From Streptomyces sp. NBC_00620 (GTDB lineage Bacteria > Actinomycetota > Actinomycetes > Streptomycetales > Streptomycetaceae): a stretch of 64,000 bases of DNA. The translations under genes were made by a program, and so were the position numbers. Within the stretch, counting starts at the first letter, position 1; each line of letters opens with the position of its first letter. Under the pieces are notes generated by a model. It was not told the origin of the DNA. It saw nothing but the letters and a program-made list of their open reading frames with translations, and ran no database searches. The stretch spans positions 2,079,001 to 2,143,000 of the forward strand of contig NZ_JAPENY010000002.1 in NCBI RefSeq assembly GCF_026341825.1, given 5' to 3'. Below are positions 60,721 to 64,000 of the stretch, one piece after another.

Positions 60721-60759
60721 GACGCTAGCAGATGGTGCCCACCGCGGCGAGAGTCGTGC
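60721..60759 (-). promoter_or_regulatory. Conserved promoter block next to operator E
   Basis: GACGCTAGCAGA (60721-60732) and GGCGAGAGTCGTGC (60746-60759), identical in sequence, spacing and distance to operator as the block at 58138-58176. Confidence 0.65.
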
Positions 60760-60887
60760 GGGACCGGTGTTGCGGCGCACTGTGCAAGCTATGAAGAACA
60801 CCGGTGCAGGAGGCCTCCGCTAGAGTCGGCACGTCCCCGGTCAGACACTCTGCCGCGGGTGGTTTCGCGCTGGGGGATGACGGCACG

Positions 60888-62495
60888 ATGGGGTTCGAAC
60901 GACTGGAACTGTCCGGCTACGAGATCCAGGAGGTCCTGGGTCAGGGCGGTTTCGCCACGGTGTACCGGGCGTCCCAACTTGCCGTGGGCCGCGAGGTGGC
61001 GCTCAAGGTCGACAGCAGAATGCTGGCCTCGCCCCGGGACCGGCAGCGCTTCATGCGGGAGGTCACCGCGGCCGGCCAGTTGTCCGGGCACCCGCATGTG
61101 GTGCCCGTGTACGACGCGGGGGTACTCGGCGACAACCGCCCGTACATGGTGCTGGAGTTGTGTCCCGGCGGCTCGCTGGGCGACCGGCTGCACCGCTACG
61201 GACCGCTGTCCGTCAAGGAGGCCTGCGACATCGGCGTGGGCATAGCCGACGCGGTGGCCGCGGCCCATGCCGCCGGGGTGCTCCACCGCGACATCAAACC
61301 GGGCAACATCATGATCAACCGGTACGGCGGGGTCGCCCTCACCGACTTCGGACTGGCCGCCATGCCCCGGCCCGACCGGGAACTCTCGGTCACCCGGGAG
61401 GCGTTGACGCCGGCGTACGCGCCACCCGAGGCCTTCCACATGGCCGAACCGGCCCAGGCCGGCGATGTGTACTCACTCGCCGCGACGGTCTACGCCCTCC
61501 TCCTCGGCCGCCCTCCGCACTTCCCCGAGGACGGCAGTCAGCTCAGCCTCGCCGAGCTGATCGTGCGTCACACCTGGCCCTACCCCGACCTGCCCGGAGT
61601 GCCGCCCGGGCTCAACGAGGTCCTCAGACACGCCCTGGCGGTGGACCCGGCGTACCGGATCTCCGACGCCGGCGTGCTGCGTGACGCCCTGGCCGCCGTG
61701 AACACGGGCACCGTCCATCGGAGCGGGTTCGCGCAGACGCCCCCCGCGACGGCCACAGTCCCCGCCGGCCGGGACGCCGTGCCGTCGCACTACGCCCTGC
61801 AGGACTCCGTGCCCCCAACGGTGGCTCCCGGACTGTCGGATCGACCGGACGGGGAGGGACCGACGGCCACGGTGACGGAGTCGGGCGGCCCGAAGCCGAA
61901 CAGAAACCGCCCCCGGCTGATCGCCGTGCTGGCGGCGGTGGCGGTCTCGGTGAGCGTGTCGGTCACTGTGATCAACTACCAGGGCGGGTCCTCGGGCCCC
62001 CCTGCGACCTCCCCGACCGCGACTCCGTCCACGGGCGCGAGCACCGCAGGGAACGCGGGTTTCGGTGGGGTGTCGACCAGCACGCAGAACTGCCCGGCCG
62101 CAGCGGTCGAGGGCCTGGGCGGCCGGTGTGTCACGACCCCCGAGTGCTGGAGCGGCATCACGGACATCTCGGGGACCATCACTGTCAGCCGCGAGGACTG
62201 CCAGGTGAAACACGTCTGGGAGACCTTCGCCATCGCCCCGCTGCCCGAAGACGGAATGACCAACAACGCCCGGGACTTGATCAAGCACCCCGACGTCCAG
62301 TTGCTGTGCTCGCAGGACGTCATGCTCGAGTCCAGGTCGGGCGAGGGCCGGGAGGTGACCGCGGAGTGGCGGGCCGACATAATTCCGCCGAGCGCCGAGC
62401 AGTGGGCGGACGGTCTGAGGATCTTCCGGTGTGTCGCCGCGGCGAGCACGGAGGACGGAGAAATCACCGGCAGCCGCTTCGGTGCGGAAGGTTGA
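60888..62495 (+). CDS. Membrane-bound Ser/Thr protein kinase (PknB-like)
   Basis: The 535-residue protein has an N-terminal kinase domain: GQGGFATVYR, the Lys of VALKVD, catalytic VLHRDIKPGNIMI, DFGLAAMP, and APPEAF for the usual APE. A Pro/Ala/Thr linker, one transmembrane helix (about 344-363) and an extracellular domain with six or so Cys residues follow. The latter has no PASTA repeats; its Cys-rich fold is unfamiliar, perhaps a ligand sensor. ATG 60888 is the natural family start; the upstream frame is not convincing. Confidence 0.9.
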   Translation: MGFERLELSGYEIQEVLGQGGFATVYRASQLAVGREVALKVDSRMLASPRDRQRFMREVTAAGQLSGHPHVVPVYDAGVLGDNRPYMVLELCPGGSLGDRLHRYGPLSVKEACDIGVGIADAVAAAHAAGVLHRDIKPGNIMINRYGGVALTDFGLAAMPRPDRELSVTREALTPAYAPPEAFHMAEPAQAGDVYSLAATVYALLLGRPPHFPEDGSQLSLAELIVRHTWPYPDLPGVPPGLNEVLRHALAVDPAYRISDAGVLRDALAAVNTGTVHRSGFAQTPPATATVPAGRDAVPSHYALQDSVPPTVAPGLSDRPDGEGPTATVTESGGPKPNRNRPRLIAVLAAVAVSVSVSVTVINYQGGSSGPPATSPTATPSTGASTAGNAGFGGVSTSTQNCPAAAVEGLGGRCVTTPECWSGITDISGTITVSREDCQVKHVWETFAIAPLPEDGMTNNARDLIKHPDVQLLCSQDVMLESRSGEGREVTAEWRADIIPPSAEQWADGLRIFRCVAAASTEDGEITGSRFGAEG

Positions 62496-62579
62496 ACACC
62501 CTGAGTTTCCGATCGGCAGCCTAGGCTTCCACCCGGCCCCCAGCCCAAGGGCCTCGCACCGACCCCAGGAGCGCACAGC

Positions 62580-63122
62580 GTGTTCGACCCCGCACCGGAG
62601 TACCCGTACCCCGACAGTCACCGACCGGACGAGGCACCCGCACCGCACGCACTGCTGGAGCCCGTGCTCGGCCTGCTGGGTTTCTGGCACGGCCGGGGCC
62701 AGGGCGGGTACCCGACGCTGACCGGGGACTTCTCGTACGCGCAGGAGGTCACCTTCAGTCACGACGGCCGCCCCTTCCTGCACTACGAGGCCCGGGCCTG
62801 GCTGCTGGACGCCGATGGCGCGCCGCTGCGTCCGTCGGCCCGGGAGAGCGGCTGGTGGCGGCTTCAGCCCGACGGCCGGGTGGAGGCATTGATCACCCAG
62901 CCCACCGGCATCGCGGAAATCATGGTCGGGCGCGCGACCGGCAACACGGTCGACCTCTCCACCCACGAGGTGGCCGTCGCCCCCACCGCCAAGAAGGTCG
63001 GCGCCACGCGCCGCCGCTACACGCTGACCGACGACGGCACGCTCACGTTCGACCACGACCTCGAGGCGGTCGGTCAGCCGTTGCAGCACCATCTGTCGGC
63101 GCGGCTGCGGCGCCGGGGCTGA
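62580..63122 (+). CDS. Nitrobindin/FABP-like heme-binding family protein (DUF1794)
   Basis: GTG 62580 follows AGGAGC. The 180-residue protein is a ten-stranded barrel of the nitrobindin family: GLLGFWHGRGQGGYPTL (GxWxGxG motif), FLHYEARAW, RESGWWRL, and the C-terminal strand with His-His (QPLQHHLSARLRRR), which supplies the heme ligand in the family. Nitrobindins bind heme loosely and may scavenge NO or peroxynitrite. Confidence 0.87.
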   Translation: MFDPAPEYPYPDSHRPDEAPAPHALLEPVLGLLGFWHGRGQGGYPTLTGDFSYAQEVTFSHDGRPFLHYEARAWLLDADGAPLRPSARESGWWRLQPDGRVEALITQPTGIAEIMVGRATGNTVDLSTHEVAVAPTAKKVGATRRRYTLTDDGTLTFDHDLEAVGQPLQHHLSARLRRRG

Positions 63123-63178
63123 CAAGGTCCACCCATCAGCGGGCCTTGCACGAGCCGGTGTGGGCTTGCGGGAATCCC

Positions 63179-63928
63179 CTACGGTGTCGCCGTGAGTAGT
63201 TCGAGGACGCGTCTGGTCTTGGAGCCCTGCTCGCAGTCCGCCGGGTCGACGCCGCGTCGGCGCAGACTGCTCTCCAGGGCGAGTTGGGCTATCTCCGCGC
63301 CCCCACGTCCGACACGGCGGGAGAGCTCGACGACGTCCAGGCGGGCTCCCGATGCGGAAGTCGCCACCCAGCGCTCGACGGCGAGCGGCATATGGGACCA
63401 GATGACGGAGGGCCACCAGCGCGCCTCTACCGGGCCCAGGACTGTCAGGTGGCCGAGCGGCACCGGACCGTTCGCGCAGTCGGCGAGAAAGCTCCGCTGG
63501 GCGTCGGTGAACAGGGCCTCCGGAGGACCGCCTTGGGCCAGGGCGCGTGCCACCGTACCTGCCGGGTGGCGGGCGTTGACGGACACGGAGAGCATCCGTC
63601 CCTCGCCGGACCAGTCCGATGTGAAGTCCAGCCGGTCGATTCCGGTGTCCCTCGGCGCGGCCCAGTCAGCGGTCAGCAGGGAGGGACGGCACGGGCGCAG
63701 CCGCACGGTGGTGTCGTCGGGCCGCGCCCGTGTCTCACGCAGGCGCAGGATGACGCCGGAGTCCAGCAGCGGAAGCCGGGCGGGACAGGCGTCGGACTGC
63801 TCGCAGAACCAGATGCGCCGGTCCAGGCCCCGCCCCAGGACCGCATCCCAGATCCCCGCGCGACGCGCCTGCTCCGGGGACACGGTCACCTTGAGCTCGA
63901 CGACGTCCAGCCGGCCTTGAGCAACCAC
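63179..63928 (-). CDS. Hypothetical protein, CYTH-like
   Basis: GTG 63928 is chosen because GGAGGAGG lies 7 nt upstream; the frame is open to 63994. The 249-residue product begins near VVELKVTVSPEQARRAG and has RRIWFCEQ, GVILRLRET, TTVRLRPCR and alternating charged strands, a pattern like the CYTH triphosphate-tunnel fold (ExExK start is only partly kept). Family assignment is tentative. Genes upstream lie beyond the window. Confidence 0.6.
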   Translation of the reverse strand: MVAQGRLDVVELKVTVSPEQARRAGIWDAVLGRGLDRRIWFCEQSDACPARLPLLDSGVILRLRETRARPDDTTVRLRPCRPSLLTADWAAPRDTGIDRLDFTSDWSGEGRMLSVSVNARHPAGTVARALAQGGPPEALFTDAQRSFLADCANGPVPLGHLTVLGPVEARWWPSVIWSHMPLAVERWVATSASGARLDVVELSRRVGRGGAEIAQLALESSLRRRGVDPADCEQGSKTRRVLELLTATP

Positions 63929-64000
63929 CAAGACGCCTCCTCCGGAGAGCACGCACCTCCCGACAGCTGACCGCGTGCTCTGGCCACCGCGCATCGGGGA

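Overview
The window is high-GC DNA from an actinomycete, almost certainly a Streptomyces or close relative. The grounds are strong third-position G/C, frequent GTG and TTG starts, many ATGA/GTGA gene overlaps, several apparently leaderless genes, and typical families (secreted phospholipase A2, Rv1733c-like, DUF427, TerD, PucR, CbxX-type AAA, Cds1-like PLP enzyme, a Pro/Gln/Tyr-rich ORFan). No rRNA, tRNA, CRISPR array, transposase or prophage gene was seen; everything reads as chromosomal.

Region 1 (1-11,070) looks like one catabolic locus. A GntR/FCD regulator (cut by the left edge) faces a divergent urocanase-family gene across a 22-bp palindrome. Convergent to it is an operon (ornithine cyclodeaminase-like, aromatic amino-acid lyase family, amidohydrolase). 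Divergent from that operon is a complete betaine-type (OpuC-like) ABC importer followed by an RpiR regulator. The lyase lacks the Ala-Ser-Gly triad and other residues of MIO-dependent histidine ammonia-lyases, and the urocanase is altered near its active site. With a quaternary-amine importer alongside, I infer catabolism of a trimethylated histidine (ergothioneine or hercynine) rather than the ordinary histidine (Hut) route. This is an inference, not a demonstrated function.

Region 2 (11,070-29,970) is mixed. It holds a secreted protein with a strong terminator, secreted phospholipase A2, a metallophosphoesterase, DUF427, a DeoR/SIS/class II aldolase sugar set, a PhyH dioxygenase with a small partner and AraC regulator, an RlmG-like methyltransferase divergent from AlkB, a ROK protein, a TetR/DUF4865/phosphotriesterase operon, a SHOCT/LolD/FtsX ABC operon and a HATPase anti-sigma-like protein.

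Region 3 (29,970-52,300) holds a Cds1-type cysteine desulfhydrase, SRPBCC and DeoR genes, a large membrane protein with a split alpha/beta-hydrolase, a beta-helix/AAA fusion, a MOSC protein, TerD, an HpnB-like glycosyltransferase, a Glu/Asp racemase, an O-antigen-ligase-like protein, Lnt, NUDIX, a hydroxybutyrate-dehydrogenase-like SDR, a PucR regulator and an MHS transporter.

Region 4 (52,450-60,760) is a coherent one-carbon module: folD, purU, metF, a pabB-like gene, two LigM/GcvT-type tetrahydrofolate-dependent demethylases and a LacI regulator. Five copies of one 14-bp palindrome lie in its promoters, two pairs of them exactly 35 bp apart. The set could strip methyl groups onto tetrahydrofolate and oxidise them to formate (MetF, then FolD, then PurU) under one LacI repressor.

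The right end (60,880-63,930) has a membrane Ser/Thr kinase, a nitrobindin-like protein and a CYTH-like protein.
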